Source of the DNA: Rhynchopus sp. YZ270_cl-10
Taxonomy: Eukaryota; Euglenozoa; Diplonemea; Diplonemida; Diplonemidae
Direction: 5' to 3'
Length of the DNA: 64,000 nucleotides
NCBI GenBank assembly: GCA_964035575.1
Contig: OZ037917.1
Span: 1,116,001 to 1,180,000 of the forward strand
Shown: positions 31,196-39,412 of the stretch, piece after piece
Position numbering within the stretch: position 1 is the stretch's first letter
Layout of the letters: each line of letters opens with the position of its first letter
The notes under the pieces: model-generated
Told to the model about the DNA's origin: nothing
Databases searched by the model: none
The model's input: the letters and a program-made list of their open reading frames with translations, nothing else
Translations under genes and position numbers: made by a program

Positions 31196-32577
31196 GGTAG
31201 AATTTTACTTTGGACTCGTCTTTCCATTTTTTTTTTTTTTTTTTTTTATTCCTACAAGCGTAGCTTAAAGGAGAAATAGTTCCTCAGATACGGTCGCCAA
31301 TCACCCCTCAAACAGGGTAATTGAGCAATCAACGAAAAAACCTTTTTTCCTTTTACTTACCTATCAGAGTTACTATTTTTTTTTTTGCTTGGCTTCTGTT
31401 TGAAGGTTTTCTTTAAAAACGCTTTTTTATTTAGGGGTGGTTTTGCCTTGAGTAGCTCCCCCTGATTGAACGTTTTCGACAGAAAATTTACAACAACAAA
31501 AAAACAAAAAAAAGGGGCCTCCTCCCTGTCTCCAGCAGTTTCACAATAAAACTGCATGCGGTGACACAAATCAAATGGTCGTCTCCCCCCCTACACTGTA
31601 CCGTTATAGCCAAGCAAAAGCCAACGTTCTCTTTCTCACCCCCCTGCCTTCACATTCCCTCACCGTCTTCCTCGACCCCCGCTGTACACAAAAGCTTTTT
31701 AGTGATTTTTTTTCAACCAAGAGGAAAACAAAACCTGTCTATACACTAAACCGTGAATATTTGGAAAAAAAAAACAACACCAAAAACAAGAGGTGGCCAC
31801 TGATGATGTGTTTCCAGCTACACATATTTCCAACGTTTTTTAGCTTTTTTATTGTGAAAAGTTATTTGTTGAATGAAATGTTCTTCTACCTGATTTTGAC
31901 TCTGTTTTCCGGTGTTTGCCGACGTTTTGCCGGTGGGTAAAATCAGGTGGTTCTTTACACAACAAGCAGAGATATCTTTCAACGAAAATTTTTCTTCAAA
32001 AAAAGCAGTGTAAAAAAGACTGCGTGGCAGCTGCACTATAAGTTATAAGCCAACAGATTAAAAAAAAAAAGTGTATCAATGACTTCTTCACATACAGTGC
32101 ACAAAATGACACAACAGATATCAAAAAAACAATTAGAGTTTCTTCCCCCTTTTTTTTTGATATCTTATCACTCTGTTTTTCTGTTATTTGATAGCTTTTT
32201 TCCCCCCCTTACCACCAGTCCTTGGAAGGCTGAAGCACGCAACAATGAGGCTTAGACTCTCTGACCACCCTCGATTGTTGAAATGAGTGTATGGTTGATA
32301 ACTATTTTTGGGGTAATTCTTGCACAGAATATGGCCCCATGATGTATGTGTGCAAACGAGAGACACATTCATCTTATAAGTTTGGTTTTTTTTTTTTTTT
32401 TTTACGCACACTACCTTGTGAGCGGAAAGTGTCACGTCGTTCACTCACCCAGCCGTGCTCCGCAACACCACCACCCAACAGGTGATTTTTAGTGTGTGTG
32501 GAAGCGTCAACGCATCAAACAACTACAAGAAGGGGGGGTGAGGGAACGACACTTTTTTGTTCCCCCCACACAGGTTA

Positions 32578-32617
32578 GATGACCAAGCACAGAGAGGGGG
32601 CTTAGGTTCATCTTATA
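32578..32617 (+). repeat. H1 hairpin motif
   Basis: GATGACCAAGC - ACAGAGAGGG - GGCTTAGGTTCATC, TTATAC, then TTTTTCCCCCTCTTCC. Confidence 0.75.
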
Positions 32618-32777
32618 CTTTTTCCCCCTCTTCCTCCCCCTCACTTCTTCTTTGGTGCGAGAACACCTTTCTGTACTACATTATGTGTCCTCTGAGTGTA
32701 GTCTCTTCACATTTTGAAGTACTGTTTCAGAGATCGACCATAATACAAAAGGAAATTACAAGCAAAGCACCCCCCTG

Positions 32778-32888
32778 GTAGTAGTGGTTCGTGTATTGTG
32801 TGATAATTGCCCATCATAATACATCATACACCATCACAATAGCTGTGTTATGCTGGGCAATTATCACCAACACAGTCACTCCTACTAC
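32778..32888. mobile_element. Inverted-repeat MITE-like element
   Basis: GTAGTAGTGG...GTGTGATAATTGCCCA mirrored by TGGGCAATTATCACCAACAC...CTACTAC; the arms make up most of its 111 bp. Confidence 0.6.
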
Positions 32889-32901
32889 CTTCACCTACTA
32901 G

Positions 32902-33090
32902 GTTGTATTATACGTGCTCGGCTCCGACCGAATACCGTATTATACAGTATTATACGGTGCTGCTGGAGACCGAGTACCGTATTATTCGTATAAAACGATT
33001 ACCGTATTAAACGGTAGTATACGGTATTATACCGTATTATACGGTGTATTATACGGACCGAGTACAGAACAATTCGTATAAATTAATCGA
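32902..33090. repeat. AT-rich palindromic repeat cluster (ACCGTATTATACGGT)
   Basis: At least six copies of ACCGTATTATACGGT-like palindromes and half-sites in 190 bp, with CCGAGTAC / GCTCGG spacers. Strong cruciform potential. Confidence 0.7.
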
Positions 33091-33380
33091 ATTTTGCAAC
33101 CCAGCCCCTTCACCATAACCCCCATATTCGATACCCCCCTCTTTCCACCCTTTTCCCCCTTTTTTTTCTTCCCCCTCCCACTCCGGGAGGTTCGATAACA
33201 CCATTCCCCTTACTACGGAGTGTCAGATGCCTGTTGTCCAGAAGAGGGTGTTTTGCACTATAGTAACTTCATTTTTTTAAAAATATGTGTACAATGTGTG
33301 AGGCAGGGTTTGTCTTTTCAACACCCCCCTTTGTTTATCTTCAAAAGCCAGATGGGCTTGACTTTTTTTTTGATCTTGAA

Positions 33381-33426
33381 AGCTTGGTTGTATTAGTGTA
33401 GCCACCCTAGAGTGTGCTCCACTATA
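33381..33426 (-). repeat. H3 motif (reverse)
   Basis: Reverse strand reads TATAGTGGAGCACACTCTAG then GGTGGCTACACTAATACAAC, identical in core to 16880 and 19879. Confidence 0.85.
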
Positions 33427-33645
33427 TGATTCTTGTTGGATGTGTGTGCACGAGAGACATATCGTTCAAGGTTTTTTTTTTTGTTTCCCCTCCCCATCCC
33501 CCTCCCCCCCTGCACAAAAAAAAAAACCTTCACCTAAAATGAAAATGTGTTGGTTTTCGCTGTGCTACATATTTTATCGATTCCTCAAAATGATATATTA
33601 CAAGGCCACATCAAGAGGGTGCACTGTCGTGTGCTTCTTCCTCTC

Positions 33646-34530
33646 TTAACCCTTTAGCCCCCAGCTGGACATATATGTCCAAGCAAATCCCGACGAGCAA
33701 TGGGAAAAGTTCTACTCATTTTCGTAAAAACATTTTCTATATTTTGAAAGATTTTGCGCCGATCTTTCAAAAGAAGCAAGAATCAAAAAGTTTTGTGCAT
33801 CGGGCATATCTTTGGATGCTGGGGAGAAGGCGGGGCTGCCACGGAAAATCATGTTTTTTGACCAACACCCCCTGAAATATCCCTCCTAATACCACTAGGC
33901 TATTACTGGGGTTCTACTCATTTTCAGAAAAACATTTTTTTATATTTTGCAAGATTTTTCACCGATCTTTCAAAATACGCCATCTAAGAACACTTTTATG
34001 CACCTGGGTTTTCCTTGGATGCCGGGGAGCGTGAAAAAGTGCGAAAAAAAAGTCACTTTTCAGAGCCTCCATGTGATCAAAAAATTTCTACTCAAAAAAA
34101 TCGCATTTTTACGTTGTGTAGTGGTGTTTCAGTGTAAATCGTTTTTAGACATGCTGCTAACAGAGCTACACTCATCTAACTTGGGTTCTACTTGGACTTT
34201 TTGCTCGATTTTTTTTTCTTTGAAAAGATTTTGTGGCGAATCTTTCAAATAAAGCAGTTTTTGGGCGGCAATAATTTACTAGGGTTGTCTCGGCAGGTAG
34301 AGAGAGTAAAAAATCAAAAGGTCAATTTTATGCTCACCTCATTTTGGGGATAACATTTTTTTTCGAAAAAAAACTTAAAAAAATGGAATTGAAAGCCGTG
34401 TTCAAAATCTTTCAATTGCGGCCAGGTACGATCAAAAATTTGCATCTGGGCTCCCCTTACCGGTTGGAGAGCCCCAAAAACCAAAACTCAAAAGTGGGTC
34501 GAAAATCTGGCCTGGGGGCTAAAGGGTTAA
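33646..34530. mobile_element. Non-autonomous piggyBac-like element with TTAA duplication
   Basis: Element 33650-34526 (877 bp) starts CCCTTTAGCCCCCAG; its other end, read inward, starts the same 15 bases. It is flanked by TTAA on both sides (33646-33649, 34527-34530), the piggyBac target. Inside are about four degenerate repeats of roughly 200 bp (starting near 33710, 33910, 34184, 34333) sharing TTCTACTCATTTTC, GATCTTTCAAAA and GGATGC..GGGAG. No transposase frame. Confidence 0.88.
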
Positions 34531-34738
34531 TAATGAAGTGGTGCTTCGGCATTGATTCCTTGTGTTTTTGAAACCATTGGAAGGCTACCTGAAGGTTCGT
34601 CTCCCCCTCTCCCCCTCCTCCCACCCACCCACACACACCCCAAAAAATGTTACTCCATGTGCAAAGGCGGAGTACGGCACATTACACGTTTGTCAAAATT
34701 TTTTAAAAAAAGGGATAAAAAAAGGGAAAGAAAGTAAA

Positions 34739-34771
34739 GAGCCTCATCCTCGGGTGTCTACACTAATACAA
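34739..34771 (+). repeat. H3 motif, short variant
   Basis: GAGCCTCATCCTCGGGTGTC then TACACTAATACAAAG. Confidence 0.65.
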
Positions 34772-35250
34772 AGCGCATCATTAAGTACTCTCCCACGAGA
34801 GAACCAGTTTTTGCCGTTGCGTCCGCCGAACGGTGAGGCTTCTTCTTCACTTTCTTTTTTTCTGGCGCTTTTTTTTCTCCAACTTCTCTTTTTAACTACA
34901 ATACAGTACTTCAATATATGTTTTGGCGTCCCAAAAAAGTTATTACCCCCAAAAAAAATCCCCAAATCCACTAAACTTTTTTGGGACGTCAATTTATTTT
35001 GGAGTATTGTTGGTATGGTAGCCTTTGGGCGATGTTGTACCACATAACCTACCCTCGGTAGGCGATTGATCGATGCAGCAACAAAAACAAAAACAAAACA
35101 AAAAAAATTCTCTTCTCCAATTATTCATAGATCCTTTTTACCCATACCCACCACTCTCCCCACCACTCCCCTATTCTAGATTTGTATCCAAAAAAAATCC
35201 CCCTTTTCAAAAAAGTGTAATTTATTCTTTCTGTTTTTTTCCCCCCACAA

Positions 35251-35288
35251 GATGACTAAGCAACGAGAGGCTTAGGGTCATCTTATAA
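35251..35288 (+). repeat. H1 hairpin motif (best pairing)
   Basis: GATGACTAAGC - AACGAGAG - GCTTAGGGTCATC, TTATAAAC, then a T/C tract. GATGAC pairs fully with GTCATC and TAAGC with GCTTA. Confidence 0.85.
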
Positions 35289-36195
35289 ACTTTTTCTTTT
35301 CTTTTTATATCTCCACCCCTTCCCCTCATCCCGTTCTGTGAGTCAGATGTAAATCACGAAAAATGGAGGATTGCATGGTCGGGGGTCCACCCGGAGCACC
35401 GGTCATGTACCCAAGGTCCACTGTCACCTTTTTTTTTTTTTTTTTTTTGAAAGAAAAAATGTGTGTCATTCACCATGATTTTGCCTGGAAAAAAAATTGT
35501 GGAGTTTGGGGGTTGGGTGGTTTAAACAGCACCAAACCCCCACTAAAACCAAACTCCACCAAAAATTTCAAGCAAAATGGAAATGTCATGTTTCATCTTT
35601 CAACTTTTTTCGTTGTTTGAAGAAAAAAGAAAAAAAAAACTTTTGTATTTTGTGTATTCCCGAAACAAAAAACTGAAGTAGAAGGTACCAAATGTTCACA
35701 CGAACATCGGTTTCACGATATTCACCCACCATTTAAAGGGAAATCACTGAAGATGTCCACCCTTTTGAATACAACTGTATGATTCTTAGGACTGAAACAG
35801 GGTTAATATCAGAAACCAATCTACTGAAGTTTCAACTTGTGCACGAAGCATTTTACTTTTCTTTTCTACGTTTTGCAAAACACACAACATAAAAAGAAAG
35901 ATGGGACCATTTTTGTTGATCCCTCACCATATACTATCAATTTATTGATTGCATATGATGAAAATACTTTTTTTTTTTTTTTTTTTTTCCCCACCTTTTT
36001 TTGTACACCTTCTCTTCCACTGTATAGAACATCCTTCGTACTTTCTCTTCTTTGATTTGAAAGTATATGAACCTAACCTTTTTGTACGTAACCCCTTTGT
36101 GTCAATCTCTCTTTTCCCCCCTTTTTTTTGTACGCAACGAATTTCATATCATAAAGTAGAACAGCACCTCCCTGTATTGGATACTAAGGGAATAA

Positions 36196-36757
36196 GTCTT
36201 GACCAGGGATTACGCTCCACGTGTGGAACGTATGGAAATCCATACGTGAATTGTTTTTGAAAAGGTGGAATCCATACGTGTCCATACGTGTCCATACGTA
36301 GGTAATTTGGGTTTTGGATTGGGGCTGGGGTGGGGTAGGTGAGGAGTGGGGCTCCGCCCCCACCTCTCACCTACCCCCTACAGAAGTCTATTTGTAGGAG
36401 ACAATTTTCTATTTTACCGGAAATGGAGCATGCAGCATGGCGAAAGAAAAAAAAGTAGCGTACCGTGCGCCTGCGGCGCTAGATTGCAGTACACCCTTCC
36501 CCTGACATAATAGGCAATTTTAGGCGCAATTTTTAGAAATGTTGCGTACCGTGGCTTCGCCAGGAACATTTGGGTGCCATGACTGATGATTTCTCCAGTT
36601 CTTCGAACTTTCACAGCCCTTCTCAACCAACTTTGCCAGGGAGAGCGCGCGCGAAGCGCGCGCGGTTTTTAATTGTTTTTGCTTAGAATTGTACGTGTTG
36701 AAAATCCATACGTACTTTTTTTATTTTTGGGGGAGCTGCGTAATCCCTGGTCTTGAC
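36196..36757. mobile_element. Non-autonomous hAT-like transposon 2 with 8-bp target duplication
   Basis: Element 36204-36749 (546 bp). Both ends read inward start CAGGGATTACGC (12 of 12). Flanks are GTCTTGAC on each side (36196-36203, 36750-36757), an exact 8-bp duplication. CCATACG occurs repeatedly in both subterminal regions, as hAT ends often do. The centre (36420-36610) resembles 12330-12510 of the first hAT-like element, including GTAGCGTACCGTGCGCCTGC and GCGTACCGTGGCTTCGC. No transposase. Confidence 0.92.
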
Positions 36758-36789
36758 CATTTGTATCAGATGTTATGTTACCCTCTAAA

Positions 36790-37065
36790 TGGATTGTAGG
36801 ACTGCAATGGGGAGGAGGTCCACCCCGGTTACACGACGGTGAAGTAACGGGTGTTACAAGTGGGGTTACAAGTGGGTTACATGTAACTTTTGTTACATGT
36901 AACTCACTTGTAACCCACTTGTAACTCACTTGTAACGGTTTTTCACTTGTAACGTTACTAGTAACTTCACTTGTAATGTACTATACTTCACCGTCGTGTA
37001 CATCGGTCATTTGTATACCAAAGGTACACAGTCAAACGAGAGGGTTGTGTTTCTTGTATTTCAAT
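36790..37065 (+). repeat. H2 unit split by a MITE
   Basis: The 5' half (GGAGGTCCACCCCGGT, to 36829) and the 3' half (CATCGGTCAT, then GGTACACAGTCAAACGAGAGG, from 37001) are separated by the mariner-like MITE 36830-37000. Rejoining is evident by comparison with 19962-20050 and 35366-35430. Confidence 0.7.
36830..37000. mobile_element. Mariner-like MITE inserted in an H2 unit
   Basis: TA, CACGACGGTGAAGTAA at the left and TACTTCACCGTCGTG, TA at the right. The interior is a series of GTTACA/TGTAAC half-sites (CACTTGTAAC repeated), making a complex hairpin. Confidence 0.75.
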
Positions 37066-37227
37066 TTTTTGGTCAATTTTTTGGATTGGTGCTCTGCTTT
37101 TTTTTATCGTATTGTCAAAAACTTAATATTTTTCCAAAAAGGAAGTCGAACGACCGAGAGGAGAGGTTCAGTTGGTTGGGCCAATCACTGTGTAGCCCCT
37201 TGCCCCTTCTTTTATATTGATCAATGT

Positions 37228-37325
37228 GCCAAAGGTACACTGTTCACGAGAGGGCTTTTGTATTTCAACTCTACTTTATTTCTTCAAGGTGGCTAAGCAA
37301 CACAACCTAGCTTAGGTTCATCTAA
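37228..37325 (+). repeat. H2 motif followed by H1 hairpin in the cathepsin A leader
   Basis: GGTACACTGTTCACGAGAGG and CTCTACTTTATTTC (37228-37278), then GGTGGCTAAGC...AGCTTAGGTTCATC (37288-37325) and a pyrimidine tract. The pair ends 185 nt before the ATG at 37511. Confidence 0.75.
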
Positions 37326-37469
37326 AAAGACTTCTTTCTTTCGCTTCATCCCCACTTCCCTACCCTCCCCCATAGAATAGCCCGTCTTAGGTTGGGTGTA
37401 AAGTAAAGTAAAGAAGGGAGTAATAGCGCTTGTCTCTTTTAACTGCACCCCTGTCCCTCTCCTCGTACA

Positions 37470-37486
37470 ACCCAACATTCGTACAG
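37470..37486 (+). promoter_or_regulatory. Candidate trans-splice acceptor for cathepsin A
   Basis: CAACATTCGTACAG; AG at 37485-37486, 24 nt before the ATG, after a T/C-rich stretch. Confidence 0.35.
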
Positions 37487-37510
37487 AAAAACCCCATACA
37501 ACTAAACACC

Positions 37511-38479
37511 ATGAAGACGGCTCTGTCTGTTCTCGCAATGGCGGCAGCCTCGACTGCCCTGCCCGCGTCGTACGTGGAGATGAACGAGGGCCTGCTGTGG
37601 GCGAACTTCAAGCAGACCTACGGGAAGCAGTACAGCGGTGCGGACGAGTCTGCCCGCCGTGCGGTCTTCAAGAAGAACATGCTGAAGGCTGCTGAGCGTG
37701 AGGCTGGGTCGAAGACCGGAGTGCGCCACGGGATGAACCAGTTCACGGACCTGACTGAGGAGGAGTTCAAGGCGTACCACAGCCTGAGCGTGCCTGTGAA
37801 GGAGTCGCCGAAGAAGCAGTTCTCCGAGTCCCAGATCCTGAAGGTGAAGGACACCTCTGTGGACTGGAGGACGCAGAACCGTGTGACCCACGTGAAGAAC
37901 CAGGCACAGTGCGGGTCGTGCTGGGCGTTCTCCACCACTGGAGGAATTGAGGGACAGTGGTCGAAGGACAACACGCTGACCTCGGTGTCCGAGCAGGAGC
38001 TTGTGTCGTGCGACAAGGTCGACGCTGGCTGCAACGGCGGTCTGATGGACAATGCGTTCCAGTGGCTGCTTGACAACCACAACGGAGACATTGTGACTGA
38101 GGAGGCCTACCCGTACACGAGCGGGGGTGGTGTGACCGGAACCTGCAAGTACGAGTCGTCGATGAAGGTCGGCTCCACGATCTCGAGCTTCAAGGACCTT
38201 GCCCACAACGAGGACGAGATGGCGACCTGGATGATCACAAACGGACCGATCTCGATTGCCGTTGACGCAACCTCGTGGCAGACGTACCAGGGTGGAGTGA
38301 TGGACAACTGCGAGTCCCGCCAGCTTGACCACGGAGTTCTCGCCGTTGGTGTGACCCCCGACTACTGGATTGTGAAGAACTCCTGGGCATCTGGCTGGGG
38401 AGAGTCTGGATACATCCGCCTTGCCCGTGGCACCAACCAGTGCCTCCTCAACAACGCCCCGTCCCACCCGATTGTCTGA
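37511..38479 (+). CDS. Cathepsin L-like papain-family cysteine protease, copy A
   Basis: 322-aa preproprotease of the secretory/lysosomal route (peptidase family C1). Seen: a signal peptide (hydrophobic 1-18), an I29 inhibitor propeptide with an ERFNIN-like helix (about 30-60) and the NQFTDLT motif, then the mature domain. Catalytic Cys137 sits in QCGSCWAF, the oxyanion Gln just before it, His274 in LDHGV and Asn290 in KNSWASGWG. GCNGGLMDNAF and the closing run NQCLL recall trypanosomatid cruzipain/brucipain, but the long C-terminal extension of those enzymes is absent. Codons end almost only in G or C, a sign of high expression. The coding sequence and following 600 bp recur at 62432-64000. 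Start is the ATG with the signal peptide; the frame is open upstream. Confidence 0.96.
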   Translation: MKTALSVLAMAAASTALPASYVEMNEGLLWANFKQTYGKQYSGADESARRAVFKKNMLKAAEREAGSKTGVRHGMNQFTDLTEEEFKAYHSLSVPVKESPKKQFSESQILKVKDTSVDWRTQNRVTHVKNQAQCGSCWAFSTTGGIEGQWSKDNTLTSVSEQELVSCDKVDAGCNGGLMDNAFQWLLDNHNGDIVTEEAYPYTSGGGVTGTCKYESSMKVGSTISSFKDLAHNEDEMATWMITNGPISIAVDATSWQTYQGGVMDNCESRQLDHGVLAVGVTPDYWIVKNSWASGWGESGYIRLARGTNQCLLNNAPSHPIV

Positions 38480-39079
38480 GTGTTTTGTTGTCCGTGTACG
38501 TGTGATTGTGCACATGTCTCATCTCTTGAAAGTGTGCCACATGCACACTTTGAGCTGACGACGCAAAGATAAACACACAGCAAATAGTGTTCTATTTTAT
38601 TCTCTTTTATTTTGTTTTGAAATAATATTCTTGTTTCCATGCTTTTTTGCCTCTTGTTTGACAGGCACGAACAGGACCACTGTCGCAGTTGTTGTTGTTG
38701 TGTTGTTGTGATGGTTTGACAACAGTGGTACCACCAAAACGTTTTTTCCTTCTTGCAGGTGTCTGTACTCTGAACACACAGGACATCTTCTTCACTTTTA
38801 TGACTTGTTCTTTTCCCTTTTGTGTTCCCCTTTTCGGAATGCTAACGCAACAAGAAAAAGTACACCACACGTGCAGACATTATGCACACAGGTGAGGTAT
38901 TTTTCTTCTGACGCTTTTGTTTGTTTGTTTGAGGTACACTGTCACAAGAAGGCTTTGTATTTCATGTCAAATTTGATTGTCGTACGCGAATGTGTTGTTG
39001 TGTGCAGTTTTTGTTTGCACCCAAAACACACACGGTTCTCTTTATTAACTCCTTTTTCTGTGGCAACAGTGAAATATGT
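37511..39079 (+). repeat. Segmental duplication, copy 1 (cathepsin A and 3' flank)
   Basis: Same as 62432-64000 (offset 24921). Protein sequences are identical and all flank positions compared agree. Homology begins at ACACCATG around the start codon; upstream leaders are unrelated. Confidence 0.9.
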
Positions 39080-39412
39080 GTTCCCAACCTTTACCGAGTG
39101 TCCCAGGCGGCCTCCCTTCTGAAGGAGTGTGTCTGTGGGCTTTTTTGTTTGTGTCCACTTTTGCCAGAAGAAGTGAAAAGAACGTAACACGTACCAACAG
39201 TTTTCTTGCCACATCTGTTTCACTTGATCGCCCTCTGCACACACCACATACATCTTCACATCAGAAACATGAAGGGATACACATCTTACCCTCTCGTTCT
39301 CCTTAACTACCTGAGACCTACCTTCTGTGGTTCACCCGGATGCAAGGTTTGGGGTGCAGTCCCCCGTCTGAGCGGTGTATCGTAGTAGTCGTGCGAAGAG
39401 CTTGCATTCAAA
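38480..39412. other. Spacer between cathepsin A and giant gene 1
   Basis: No gene. Contains an H2 motif (38932-38965) and, from 39108, sequence shared with the leader of giant gene 2 (49866-50137). Confidence 0.7.
39306..39412 (+). promoter_or_regulatory. Conserved leader of the giant NLR-like genes
   Basis: The last ~100 nt before the ATG (GACCTACCTTCTGTGG ... GTAGTAGTCGTGCGAAGAGC) are nearly identical to 50039-50137. A shared 150-nt block lies further upstream (39108-39254 with 49866-50018). This marks a common promoter or 5' UTR. Confidence 0.65.

Larger units (their letters stand above)
31018..37510. other. 6.5-kb intergenic region rich in DNA transposon remnants
   Basis: No gene. Holds a mariner-like MITE (31075-31195), two H1 hairpins (32578, 35251), an inverted-repeat element (32778-32888), an AT-rich palindromic repeat (32902-33090), a piggyBac-like element (33650-34526), the second hAT-like element (36204-36749), a nested MITE in an H2 unit (36790-37065), and an H2-H1 pair just before the cathepsin gene. 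Confidence 0.7.

Noticed and set aside
32660-32690. Similarity to the 3' end of a trypanosome spliced leader (TTTCTGTACTACATTATG)
   Set aside because: The 5' part of the leader, the Sm site and tandem copies are missing; likely chance in T-rich DNA.
37502-38515. Long open frames on the reverse strand of the cathepsin and giant genes
   Set aside because: They mirror strongly G/C-ending codons of the real genes, recur in every copy, and give His/Arg/Leu-rich proteins without domains.
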